Assembly (NCBI GenBank): GCA_019155205.2
Contig: JAHNZQ020000277.1
Location: 171,371 to 235,370 of the forward strand
Origin: Gracilaria vermiculophylla
Taxonomy: Eukaryota; Rhodophyta; Florideophyceae; Gracilariales; Gracilariaceae
Direction of reading: 5' to 3'
DNA length: 64,000 nt
The notes beneath the pieces were generated by a model, which was not told where the DNA came from, did not search any database, and worked only from the letters and a program-made list of their open reading frames with translations. Made by a program: the position numbers and the translations under genes. The stretch's first letter is position 1. Every line of letters starts with the position of its first letter. This document shows, one piece after another, positions 1 through 11,300 of this stretch.

Positions 1-608
1 TCTTACCGGAGTACGGCGACACTGAGTATGTTCGACTTTTCGAGCACGTGATGAACATATTTACACTCTTGTCTTGGTCATCATGATTTCCGAAGAACGA
101 AATCATGGGTGAATGCATGTGAAGCAGAATGCAACTCCGCTCAACAACTCAATACAATAAGGCCACTTCCTGCCAAGCCAGGACTTTGACGCCCGCATTA
201 GATTCTCAACATCGAGAATGTATTCAGCGGGAAAAGGAAAGAAAGGCTTTCATGTAAAGCCCCAATTGCTCTTTGCAGCCCCGTCAAAACGGCGAAGCTA
301 CGATATGCAGATGTTTCGTGCGCCTCCAGGTGGATTGTGATTGCAAAAGATGTATAGACGCTCCTTCGGGGATGCACTCCCATGCTGCGATTAATTGGTT
401 CTTCATCGTGCGCCCGTTTCAATTAGAGTGGTTTCCCGTCGGCGACAAATATCGAAAATCTACAAGCCACGTCTGTAACGAACGTTGGGCATGAATGTTT
501 GAGGTTGACGAAATAATAACTGAGCAGCATGAGAAATCACGAGACCCACATCAAATGTGCTCATCGACAGATGTGTCGAATTGATTTTTAGAAGTGTCAT
601 TGTTGCGA
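1..608. other. Intergenic or unresolved left edge
   Basis: Only short overlapping open frames on both strands are present, none with a recognisable motif. I see no tRNA, repeat or mobile-element signature. Part of a spliced gene could lie here, but nothing supports exon calls. Confidence 0.4.
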
Positions 609-995
609 TTACTGCGGCCTGTAAAGCGATCCCGAAGGCCTGTTCTCACTCTTCTCAAGAAATCGTATTCGTCCGAGAAGGAGCTTGTACATACTTTTCA
701 TGAGACGTTTCCCATGTTCATATACACTGGTGACAACGGGATTGCCGGTGATGGGCTCGTCGATGTTTCGGTGAGTGCGCTGTGCCCAATGCAATGGATC
801 GCCCATATCGTAGAAGATATGGCGTTTGAGCAGTAAAGTGGAGACAAACGCAAGGCAAGAGAAAACCCAAGTTATGACGAGCAACACACCGAAAGTCTCA
901 AGGCCATGCTCACTATAGTGGACCAAGATCGAAAACGCATCGTGCGTATCACTAGTTTCGCCATCTCGGGAAAATTTAGTTCGTCGTGAGTGGGG
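609..995 (-). CDS. Possible membrane-protein fragment or exon, unrecognised
   Basis: A minus-strand frame stays open from just inside an upstream stop (996-998) to a stop at 609. It has no ATG before the middle of the frame. The translation carries one strong hydrophobic helix (core FGVLLVITWVFSCLAFVSTL) followed by a basic, polar tail with HWAQRTHRNIDEP. That layout resembles a single-pass membrane protein more than random sequence. The missing start suggests a terminal exon, a gene broken by frameshift, or chance. I do not recognise a family. It points the same way as the L15 gene whose 3' end lies 450 bp to the right. Confidence 0.22.
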   Translation of the reverse strand, partial: PHSRRTKFSRDGETSDTHDAFSILVHYSEHGLETFGVLLVITWVFSCLAFVSTLLLKRHIFYDMGDPLHWAQRTHRNIDEPITGNPVVTSVYEHGKRLMKSMYKLLLGRIRFLEKSENRPSGSLYRPQ

Positions 996-1441
996 TTACT
1001 CTCACGAAAGATCAAAATGTTGTGGATAACGACCTCTCATACTTTCCCATACAACTGTCGAAAAAAGAAATCACATTTCCTTATTATGCTTTCACACCGT
1101 TGGAGCAGAACAGGCGTTGGAAAAGGCACCACAGATTTCCGAACTAGAAGAATTCTAAGAGGACTTTAAATTATTGGTTTCGTTTCGTACAAAGCGCAAG
1201 AAGAGCTCGTGATTCGTTCATTGATACTTGCTACGAGATTGAAATATTGTGATACGTACAATTAAGAGGTACCAAACCAAAAGCAAAGCATGTGAAGCCA
1301 CATTTCGCTTTAATGGTATGCGTGTAACATGTGGGTGTCAAGTTCGCCCAGTCAGAACAACTTAATAAGTATCAATAACGTGATCTTTCATGGCGCACAT
1401 GTGTCAAAAAGCGATAATGAATTAAGCGGAATCTGAAGCGT
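996..1441. other. Intergenic spacer downstream of L15
   Basis: About 450 bases with no convincing open frame. This is the 3' side of the minus-strand L15 gene and presumably holds its 3' UTR. No clear repeat was seen. Confidence 0.4.
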
Positions 1442-2224
1442 CTATGCTTCTTTCCCTGTCTCCGAGTCCTCCGAGCTTTCGCCTACTTCGGAAGCGCTCC
1501 CGTCAACGGCGTTATCCACCTCATCTTCTTCCATAACGATGTCCTTCCCAGTTGTAGGGGAAATCAGAACACACGTTCCGCCAGCTCCTTCGATGGCCTC
1601 GACAGCAGATGTCGTAAATGCATGAGCTTTGACAGTAAGGTTCCGGACGGTCAATTCGGTGCCGCCTACCACCTTCCAGATTTTAAGCTTCTGCTTGGTC
1701 ATGATTCCCTTTTCCTTAAGGCCCTCAAAAGTGACAATCTCACCCTCCTCACAGCCATTCAGATGCTCAATCTTCATAAGAGCATACCTGGTTTTCTTAT
1801 GGCCAGGCCCCATTGGCCTTCCCACAAATTTTGGGAGTCGTCTATACAATGGAGTTTGACCACCCTCGAAGCCAGGACGCACAGATCGACCCGAACGACT
1901 CTTCTGGCCACGCATTCCAAAACCGCATCGTGCGCCTTGTCCCGCAGCGTCGCCACGCCCCTTGCGCGATTTGCGATGACGTGAGCCTGGAGCAGGTTTG
2001 AGGTTGGTGAACTTGAAAGTTCCTTCATCCTCCTCGGGAAGCTTTCCATGGTCGGGGTCCTGACGCTTCTTCCAATCGAAGATCTTCGCCGAGGGGGTAA
2101 CGTGGAGTGCGGGACGAGCTACCACTGGTGCTCGTGAGGGAAGGCGGCATGTTGCCGGACGAAGGCCGATGTAGGTTGCGTGCTTTGGGGCACCGCCCAG
2201 CGGCGCGATAAAGGAGGGTTGCAT
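1442..2224 (-). CDS. RPL15: Plastid 50S ribosomal protein L15 (uL15c), nuclear-encoded
   Basis: A bacterial-type L15 that should join the large subunit of the plastid ribosome, where L15 binds 23S rRNA late in assembly. The 260-residue protein has a basic, acid-poor N terminus of about 50-65 residues (MQPSFIAPLGGAPKHATYIG) that reads as a plastid transit peptide. The L15 domain covers roughly residues 70-216. It shows the hallmark glycine-rich segment at 89-125 (GRGDAAGQGARCGFGMRGQK, then GFEGGQTPLYRRLPK), which matches plastid and bacterial L15 better than the mitochondrial forms. A hydrophobic strand near GGTCVLIS ends the domain. The last 35 residues are an unusual acidic Glu/Asp/Ser tail absent from bacterial L15. 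It has no introns. It diverges from eL28, 445 bp away. The plastid rather than mitochondrial assignment rests on motif similarity and is not proven. Confidence 0.9.
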   Translation of the reverse strand: MQPSFIAPLGGAPKHATYIGLRPATCRLPSRAPVVARPALHVTPSAKIFDWKKRQDPDHGKLPEEDEGTFKFTNLKPAPGSRHRKSRKGRGDAAGQGARCGFGMRGQKSRSGRSVRPGFEGGQTPLYRRLPKFVGRPMGPGHKKTRYALMKIEHLNGCEEGEIVTFEGLKEKGIMTKQKLKIWKVVGGTELTVRNLTVKAHAFTTSAVEAIEGAGGTCVLISPTTGKDIVMEEDEVDNAVDGSASEVGESSEDSETGKEA

Positions 2225-2669
2225 TGCTCCCGCACTCTAGGATCAACCAAATCCTTCTCGGACGATTGGTTCGGCAACGGCTGGGAGAAGATACGGAATG
2301 GGGTGTCAAATGTGAACCGTCGGGGAACTGTAGCGCTATCCCCGGGCGTTTGACTGCGAGCTCGTTGGGCATTCGAGCCACACGCAGAATGACATGGGCA
2401 AGGTGAGATACAGATCTGGAATTTGATGATCCACGATTGGATTCCAAAAAACAGCAGCCTCTGAAAGCCACACGTAACACCCGTGGACAGCTTTCGTCGA
2501 CGGCGAGTGTTGGCCGTTGCCACTTGGTGTGTATCGGCGTGTTCCCCCATCGCGCCGAAACTCGGCCTCAGCATCAAGGGAAGGCTTTGGAGTGATCGCA
2601 TCCATCTTCGGACTTGTTGATATTGACCTGTTCTTTCTGGCTTTTTTCTAGATATCCACCCTCTTCGAT
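2225..2669. promoter_or_regulatory. Divergent promoter region between plastid L15 and cytosolic eL28
   Basis: The 445-bp spacer separates the ATG codons of two ribosomal-protein genes on opposite strands, so it should hold promoters for both. The right half contains intron-like signals (see the separate intron entry). The 20 bases upstream of the eL28 ATG are pyrimidine-rich. I cannot point to a TATA box with confidence. Confidence 0.5.
2403..2651 (+). other. Putative intron in the 5' leader of the eL28 gene
   Basis: A donor-like site AAG|GTGAGA at 2400-2408 and an acceptor with a pyrimidine run ending TTTTTTCTAG at 2651 bound 249 bases just upstream of the eL28 start. A TTGATATTGAC segment about 25 bases before the acceptor could be a branch site. 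Removing it would join an upstream ATG GGC AAG (2394-2402) in frame to the eL28 frame, adding nine residues, or simply shorten the leader. Ribosomal-protein genes often keep a 5' intron in intron-poor genomes. This is a prediction from sequence signals only. Confidence 0.35.
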
Positions 2670-3086
2670 ATGTCTGAAGCGCTTTTGTGGCGGATCATCC
2701 GCAAAAACAACAGCAAAACTGTTATGTCGCCAACGCCGCGCACCGTCCGCGTCTACGAGAAGGGCTCTCTGTGCAGTCTATACACAAAGGGCGATAGTGG
2801 TTTTAGCCGCATCACTGCCGTTGATGTATCTCCGAACGAAGATGGAATCCCAGTGCTGAGCCTCAAAAACCGCAAACCGGAAAATCGACGCAACCCCGAT
2901 AAGATGTGGCGTAGCATCACTCTCAGCGGTGGCGTAAGGAAAGCACTGGCCAGAACTGACAAGCTTCTGTCTTCCTACGCCCCGAGCAAGAAAAAGGGTG
3001 CTCTTCGGAAAGTCTCCGCCTTATATAAGGCTTTGGCTCGCAAGAATAATGGCGTCGACCACACAAAATTCATAGCCACTGAATAA
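2670..3086 (+). CDS. RPL28: Cytosolic 60S ribosomal protein eL28
   Basis: A eukaryote-specific protein of the cytosolic large ribosomal subunit. The 138-residue product has the usual eL28 length. It opens with the family pattern MSEALLWRIIRKNNSKTV, equivalent to the W-x-I-x-(R/K)-N-N/C-S start of animal and plant eL28. The centre has the basic RKPENRRNP stretch, and the C-terminal half is a lysine- and arginine-rich helix pair (KGALRKVSALYKALARKNN). The start at 2670 is chosen because it matches the N terminus of other eL28 proteins. An upstream ATG would be in frame if the predicted leader intron is removed. The stop codon lies in GAATAAAG, which also resembles a polyadenylation signal. It shares a divergent spacer with plastid L15. 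Confidence 0.93.
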   Translation: MSEALLWRIIRKNNSKTVMSPTPRTVRVYEKGSLCSLYTKGDSGFSRITAVDVSPNEDGIPVLSLKNRKPENRRNPDKMWRSITLSGGVRKALARTDKLLSSYAPSKKKGALRKVSALYKALARKNNGVDHTKFIATE

Positions 3087-4302
3087 AGATTGTCTGCGTT
3101 TGGTTGAATATATTGCGTTGTGGAGGTTTCGGTCGCTTTGGCACTTATACTCTTTACGCAAAAAGCGCAATTGCAGCCTTCCAGACGACATCTCAGATGA
3201 AGGAAAATCGATGTTCCCTTCATTTTCAAGATTGATTACATAAACCGTTTCTACAAACGACTTGACTACTCACGCTGGTCATTTGTTTTCCTCGACCCGA
3301 AATTTATCTCCGTGCTTGCTGGTTGCAGAATGAGCCCCAAAAACGCATGCGAACATAGTGGTTAACAACTGACGTCTGATATGAACAAAATTTCAATGTG
3401 CATTCAGCGAGTCGAACACCGAACGAAAGCTGTGAACAAAACTTGCAGAATTTGTGAGCCAGTGTTAACCAGCTACGTAAGATGCACGGATGAAAACAGA
3501 TGGAACATTACTTGGATAGCCAATGGCTGGATTGGCATCATTACGATGAGAGGAGACAGGATTTAGGACGGGAAGGGTTGCCGATATCGTGTGGTTTTGG
3601 TTTTCAGACCCCAGAACGAACCGCTGCAGTCCAGTGCGCGAAATGAAAATAAATATTGGTAAGCTTAGTGTGTTTTATAAAAGACTCATCCATTTCTTTA
3701 ATGGGGATAAAACATCATGCAAAACATTACTATATAAAGTAGGCGAAACGAAAAATAATACAATCCAATCAAACGTACCCGATCAAAAACATAGCAACAG
3801 GTTCAAACAACGAACCTTTTACTCTCCTTGAACGCTTTTCAGTTTTTGGCAAACCTTTCTGTAGGCCCGAAAAACGTTGCGAAATAAATTTATTTAAACC
3901 ATAATGTATGGAATAAACTAATTGTTAGACAATAAATTTCAGGCGATATGGATCGTGCGTTATCTGCTGTTGTTTCTTGTGAAGTTATACAACCAACTGC
4001 AGGCGAATTCGAATTCATCTTCAACACGAGGCTGAAAAGGGAATCCTTGTTTCCGGTTTCGACGATAAAAGAAAAGCAAACTTTAGCAATGCATTGATTC
4101 GTTGAGCAGTAGGGAACGTTATAGTATTCATTACGATGAGCATTGCCTTCATAATTCTAATCTGAAAAAATTCTTATCAGTTGGCATCTGAAATCACTAA
4201 TATCAAACTGCGAAGGTCGTTCTGACCAGCAAAAATGCTCAACAGCCACCTAACCATCACGCCATATCAAAGTTATCCAAGGCAAGCAACGCAAGCATAA
4301 GA
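3087..4302. other. Intergenic, moderately AT-rich
   Basis: About 1.2 kb between eL28 and the foldback repeat. Short open frames exist but lack any recognisable motif or sustained coding character. No RNA gene or mobile-element signature was seen. Confidence 0.4.
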
Positions 4303-4798
4303 AAGTATCAGCAACTGCGAGCAAGCACATGAAAATCTGAACGAAACGAAAGCAATGTTTAGTTCAGGAGGTGGCACAGTCAAGAAGAAAAAAAAAGCTG
4401 CTTGTGGGTTGGAAGACTTTTTGCTCAATGGGGCAGGAATGTAGGCAAATCGGAAGCTCAAACTCACATACGTTCCCCACCGCGTTATGCTTCGTGCCTT
4501 TGAAAATGATGTTCTGCGAATTGAAGCGACGCGCAGTGATACCAATCTAATGGGCAACTGGCACTGGCGGTGACTGGGCGTCTCCTGAAATCACAGAACA
4601 CCTCCATCAAATGCACAAAACGTCACAAATTTCGTGTTGGGCAGCTTGAGCTTCCGATTTGCTCCACGTCCGCGCCCCATCAAGCAAAAATGTCTCCGAC
4701 TACAACGCACTATTTTCGACCGTGCCACCCCCAGAACTGAGTACCCCTTCATTTCGTTCAGCTTCCAAGTACTTGCACGTAGTAGCTGGTGTTTTCTT
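4303..4798. repeat. Imperfect foldback repeat with arms of about 160 bp
   Basis: The segment at about 4303-4473 and the segment at about 4638-4798 are imperfect reverse complements of each other. Matching blocks include GCAAATCGGAAGCTCAA at about 4446-4462, whose complement is TTGAGCTTCCGATTTGC at about 4647-4663. They also include a shared GGTGGCAC block, a TTTTTGC(T/C)(C/T) AATGGGGC-like block, and similar outer ends (CAGC-A-CT-CG). A spacer of about 165 bases separates the arms. The layout suits a foldback or MITE-like element, or an old inverted duplication. The arms' open frames on opposite strands are by-products of the duplication. Confidence 0.6.
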
Positions 4799-5315
4799 TT
4801 CGTCGCGTCGATTACCCTAATCTACTTCGATATTGCAATGTGACCATGGTGAATTGTGAGCGCTTTTGAGTTTCACAAGAAAAGCCTACTGAAACGCATC
4901 TACAGACTTCTAAGTTTTTTGTCTTTCCGGGTGCACCCACTATAAGATAAAACATGGCAATCGCGAATAACATTCAGCATCCCAGCAGATTATTTCAATG
5001 CCTCCTAGTACAGATAAGATCTGATTCGGACAGGATATGTTTAATTGATGCGAATGTCACATCATCAGCACTGTACAGATATAACACACGCCGGCAGCAT
5101 CCCCACCGGTTAAAGTCACGCTTGCCACTTTTCGTATCTTCTGGCGAGAATGTCTGGCATCAAGGCTACTCTCACGAGAGCAATGGCAACCATTTACAAC
5201 GATTTACACTTCATAACAGGTTCCAGAGGCAACAACTCAACGGGAAAAGATAAACAATCAAATGATTTCATGAGATAAACGGAAGCATGGAACATCAGGA
5301 TAAACTAATTTTTGT
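4799..5315. other. Intergenic, 3' side of the ferlin gene
   Basis: About 500 bases with no recognised feature, presumably including the 3' UTR of the minus-strand ferlin gene. Confidence 0.4.
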
Positions 5316-8300
5316 CTAGTCTTCTGATTCGTCTTCATCTCTAATAACTGTGGCAGCTTCCACCTCCGCTTGCATTCTTGCTGTGCGAGCTGCACTCACC
5401 ATGGAAATACGAACTAGGACAAGCAGACCACACACTCCTCCGGCGGCATACCACTGCCACGGGGTCATCATGAATACAAATTGAACGAACATCGGAAGGA
5501 AAGGGAAAATCAACAACACTGTCGCCAGCGTCCACTGCAAGTTTTGGATGGAGCTTATGATCAGGTAATTGAAATAGGGAACTGGATTGTACAAAGAAAA
5601 TGCGGCAGGTCGAAAGGGAACAGGCAAAACATAGTCTTGGTGCTGTGTTTCCTTGTAACCGCCTCTACCTTCGAAGCATTTCTTCTTTGCGGCCATCTCA
5701 GCAGTAGTCAGTTCCAAAGATATTTGTATACGAGTTTGAACCTCGGGATAATTTGGATGCTCCATGTTTACCCACTGCTTCTTCTTGATGATTGGTTGCT
5801 TCGTCGTCACAATATCGTCAAACAAAGATCGCAACTTGATGTCTGCTACTGCACAAAGCTGGTCCGAACCAAGTCCGAGGCTCGTATCGTCAAAGATCTG
5901 CAGCTTCAAACGAGGTTTCACATCCAGTGAGGGTAACTTCACAGACCATTTCAGCCTCCAGTTAAATTCAGCAAGACCATCAGCAACATACTTGCAAGTA
6001 TCTGTCCTTTTCTCATCTTCGGAACGGTTACCTAGGCGGGCTTGGACGTAAAATGCACAAAGCTTAGTAGGATCGTTCTTTGCGAGTCGGTAAGGCAAAA
6101 CACAATCCATTATCTTGTAGATCACGACTCGCATTTCGTATGTCTCTTGAGGTGGTTTTGAGATTGGCACTGGCCGGAACATTTTTGGTCTCTTATCGAC
6201 TTCCTTGGCATCAAATATGTCAATGAACATTTCCAACTGGCCCTTGAGATTCACAGATTCTTCAGAGTACAACGAACGGGTCTCCACAGGCGTTCTTGCC
6301 AATGATTGCCATGCTGAGTTGTACCAACGTGCATCAAGGTCAATCACAGTTTCGCCAATTGTCTCTGACCAGCCAAAGCCCAGTTTTCCGATGTTCACAG
6401 GAAGCTCACTTTGAACCCATCCAATTCGAGGGTTTCCTTCTTCGGTTCTTGTCATCATTGGATAGCTGATCGGTAAAACCGCTTCTGGAAGCATTCGATC
6501 TTTCACTTCAATACGCACCGAACCTCCAGGCATTTTCACTCGACTCTCAAACACCTCAAAGAAGTTTGGATTGTCATCGTCAATGATCGGTTTGCGCTTC
6601 TGAGTGTAAAAGTCTGGATACCCACCGTAAAATCTTGCAGTAAGGTAGGGATTACATTGAGCCCCGATTTGTTGAAGATTGATACCACGAAGCACATATA
6701 CACGAACAACCACTTCTGTCGGTACAAAAACACGACCAAACGAGCGCAAAGACGTCATGCGAACCTTACTAGTCTCATCATCGGCTTTGTTACCTACTTC
6801 GATCACATCGAGGCGGGCTTTAACTTTTCCAACAGCAGGGCGCGAACCCTCCAGAGCAGCTCTCTTTTTCTCTCTGTTGACGAGATTCCGAGTGCTTTGT
6901 ATCTCGTCAGTGGGAAGAATGGGCGGAAATCCTGCCCTGTTTCGCTGCCCTTGATCAGTATATTGAAGCCTACCAACAGTGTTCCCCAACGACCGGTTGT
7001 CGCCTCGGAAAAGCAAGAACTCACCATATGCCGGTTCGCTGAAGTCAGATTCCAGCTCGACGGGGCAATACCCTCGCAATTTCTTCAGCTGCCTCGTGCC
7101 GTCGTAATCAATCTTGTCATCGTTCACTCCGAGGAGAGAAGAAATTGATATATCTTCATCGACTTCAATCCCCAAAGCTTGGGCTATATCCGGCATAATA
7201 TCTGCTAACGTATCAGCAATCTTGTATTTCACAGAACGTACTGGAGCAAGAGCAGCAGATATTTTGTCTGCAACCGTGGTACCCTCCTGCTTTTTGCTTT
7301 CTTTGTCATCCTTGGGGTTCGAATTGTTCTCTTTGTTTAAGAACCCCACTTTAATGACATCTTTGTTTTCGTGCAAAGTCAACATGTTCTTTCTTTCTCG
7401 ACGCTCACGGTACTTCACTTCATGCAGACGCAAGGACTTCGTGCCAATAGGTTCTTCTCCTGCACGTTTCACATCGCGCTTGAACTGGTAGTTTCGGCTG
7501 CTGTCATACAGACGTTCCGGTACTGGAGCATCTGTGCCATAGGAGTCATCAATAAGTGTCTCACCAGTGAGTAGTCTTCGATGATGTTCCGAGAGCCATT
7601 TCTCTAGAGGGACGCAGGCTGTTGCTACTACATCCACGTTCTCAGAGTGGTCATAGTCGGCAAAAACATACATATTCAGGGCTGGCGCCAGACGGAGGTC
7701 CTCAGGAATTTGAATGTCGAGAACCAGTACGTCTAAAATGTTGCAGTTTCCTTCATATGCCCGTTGTTGTAAGATGGCACCTTTCTTCGATTGCTCTGGT
7801 CTGAGGGAGACAGCCGAAATAGCACACTCTACCCACATTTTTCCAACTGCATATCGCAGAAACTTGATGTCACGAAGACCTACCAAAGAAATCCTCAGCA
7901 CAGAGTCGGATCTTACGGGAGATGGTGGCTCAGGCATAGGCCGTTCAATGGCAACATGCGTTGGAATAAGTTGAAAATCGGCGAGAATCTCGCCAACCAC
8001 TACCCCAGGGTTCACAGAGAACACAGGATACCACTTTGCAAATTCAAGGGAAGGTTCAGCAGTATCTAACTCTGCACAAGGGATAATGGACCTTCCAAGA
8101 TATTCCATAACCTCGTCATCGTCGTAATCATATATCAAAACATTCACATTCGGTTTTCGCTGACCCTCTCTCATTTTGATATCACTCACTTCCACTGCTT
8201 CTTCCCATAACGGAGACACTGTTCGGCGACATAGTACTGAACCTGCGCTTCTCTTATCTCCCATGGCAACCATGAATCTTGGATCCGAAAGACCGTCATC

Positions 8301-11300
8301 ATCGGCAGCTGGCAGGTTCCGCCCTTGAATAATAAGGGCACGCAATGTGTAAGAACACTGTGATCCTAAAGGCATCGAGTACGTGTAGGTCTTCGGAACA
8401 GTCACCATTCGATACATTTCTTCACCACTTACGGCGCCTCGGGGACTAGAAGCATCAGCCTTTATGCTGACCGGGCTGATTTCGTCGTCGTTACTTTCTT
8501 TTCCTGGTTTCGAATTGCGGTCAACTTGGAGCGGTGAGTTAATGTCATTAGCGATGTCGCTTTGTGATTCATTTTTCGTAGGATCGTATCGGGATAGATT
8601 TGCAAACATGAGAATACTTCCCGGAACACTGTTGTCAGTCGCATCTAGAACGTTATTACCGGGATAATCCATGAACATCCACCTAGGATCCCTTTGACCG
8701 CATATCAGATGCTTCGCAGGAAGCCTCAGAAATGCTTTCGGTTGCCATTCCGAATCATTGCCGTCTCCTTCTCTTAGCTCCGCCCCCGTTTCTTCTTTAT
8801 CAGCCACACGCTCTTCTAAGTCTTGCACTGTCGAAGGCTTTCTGGCTGATAATGTTAAGAAAAGGTCTGGAATCTGTTCGACATCTTCTGGAAACTGCAT
8901 GTTTGGAATGAAAACGGCGGAACGCTCTTGCCACTCGACGCACATGCTTTGAATAGTTGGTTTCTCCATTGTTTCCCCGAAGTGATACAGTCCAATTCGG
9001 CCATCAAGTCGGATAGACCAGCCGTCTTTTAGTGGCAGCTCTGTGGCTCGAAGAACGCATACCTCCAACTTGTAGAATTGTAGCGTTGGGCGGGGCGGAG
9101 GCGGACAAGGTCGCACAAATGGCGCAGCTAACTCACCTGGCTTTGCCCCGACACCAATAAGAACTCTTCCACGAAATGCAACGCCCTTGTCATACGGGTC
9201 TGCCTCTCCTTGTGGTTTTCCATAGAAGTTGTAAAAACGCGGCTTCATGAGCGCGACAGTCCGCACACGATCACCCTCATCTTCACCATCTGCTGGGTCT
9301 CCCCGAACAACAGCCGTTGTCATGTTCTTGAACAGCTCCTCAAATGAGACGCTCACTTGGCCAATGAGCTTGTCACTTCTAAACGGATCTTGCAAGCGAG
9401 GCATCACTTTGTGGAACAGCTTCAAGCTGATTCCCTCTTGGGCAACACGGTCATTGATGACAGTGAGTGGCAATACGTATTCGGAATTCCATATGACGCG
9501 TCGCTGCGGGTAAACCCCACAGGCCGTCCCAATGTTTGGGTCAATGATGTCCTTTGCTTCGGCGATGAAAATTTTAGACCTTCGCTCCTCCCATCCGGAG
9601 TAGTTAAAGGAAACATAACCACGAATTGCATCGCGATAGCTCGTTCCCACCATATTTGGAAGCATGTCCGCCCATCCGACAGTGATATGTACAGCCCAGT
9701 TCTGATAGGAAATTTTGGGAGTCTTAAGAACACTACTCTTCAAGAGATTACCGGATGACAATTCTTCTGTGTCTTCAACGTCTTCATGGTGAGGAGGAGA
9801 ACCTCCGGGAGGCACAACTGTGATAGACATTTTGATGAATCCCGCTGGTCTTTTGCCACCATTAGGATCTTGTAACGCAAACCACTTTCTGTATACTTCG
9901 TGGTCCGGCAGATCAAGCATTCGCTTCGCATCGACAGTGTACATACCGATCTTCTTGGGTGCACCAGTCCGATTCCAGTCCATGACCTCCACAATAATCT
10001 TCTCGTCTTCAAACTCAAGCCCGGTGCGCACACTGGAGAAGAAGAGCAATTGGTTCACCATGCAACTGAGAGTCTGCTTTTGACGCCCGGTTTTCTTTGT
10101 GATCCCCATGACAGTGGCTGACACGAACGGGTCAGAGCTGCCAGAATCGTCAACTCCGCGCAGGTTTCGCAGCTCGAAGACGTTGACCCTGACTGTCCAC
10201 TCGCCGTTCGGCAAGCGACTAAGCATCTGTCGGTAGGAGTAGCTGCTGCTGTCCACAGGGGTGATTCTTGCTGAAGCGCGCAGAACAGCCGCACGGTACT
10301 GTTCACAGCCAAGTGCGTGTAGCGGTACTCGCAGCTCAGAGCGCGTGATACCCTCCGAGTCTGTACCTACGCCGATGCGAAGCGCACTCATCTGGATTTC
10401 GCCGATGACGTTGGTTGGTGGCGTACCGCGCATAAACCTGCGAGCGCCATCGTTCGCGTAGATTGGCAGACCATGTCTACCGCGCAGAACAAGTCGAATA
10501 GGAATGTCAAAGAAGCCTCCCTTGACAAGAGTGGTGTCAGCACGCAAAGGCAATCGCACTTCGCCCTGCAGAGTGTAGTCATCAAAGGAAGCGCCAAATC
10601 CCTTCCAGTCGTTGGAGGTGGAAATATCCCTGATAACGGAACGGTCAACAACCATGCCATTGTAGACCCACTCCACCCAAACGCTTGTATACTTGGCATG
10701 CAATTCAGCCAAGTGTCTGAGACATATCTCGACATGGAAGAATTGTTCGAACATTTCGCCCGCTCCTTCGGTCTGGGCCATGACACGCTCTCCCACACGA
10801 TCCGCGTCAAACTCAAGTCCGTCACCGGCGGGCTGCGATACAAGCTCACCGGCCTCGGACACGACAAACGCCTGACCGCGGTCCCGCTTTTGCACGATGA
10901 CGCCTTTGAGAGGCGATTCAACCCCAGGTGAAGGGGAAAGGGCAGCAGACGGTGACACTGATGGGGAAGAAACAGTGACCTGGTCTTCTTCGGTAACCCG
11001 AATCTCGCGAATCTTTGGATCGTAGATCCATCCGTTAATCTTGGCATTGATAGCGAGCAGTGGAGAGTAGCCCAACTTAGGGGTGATCAAATGGTCCATG
11101 GCAACAAGCGCAGCAGTGATAGGAGGGAATATCTTGTCAAGCGCTTTATACACCTTGGGCATTTGTTTGTGCACCTGTGAGTGTGCCTTGCGCGAAAACT
11201 TGATGACAGCGACGTCAACCTGCATCGTAATCGGTCGCAACGGCTCGATGTTCTTGACAGAATTCCAGGCAAAAACCAGGCCGAGAAAGATGAGAATAGA

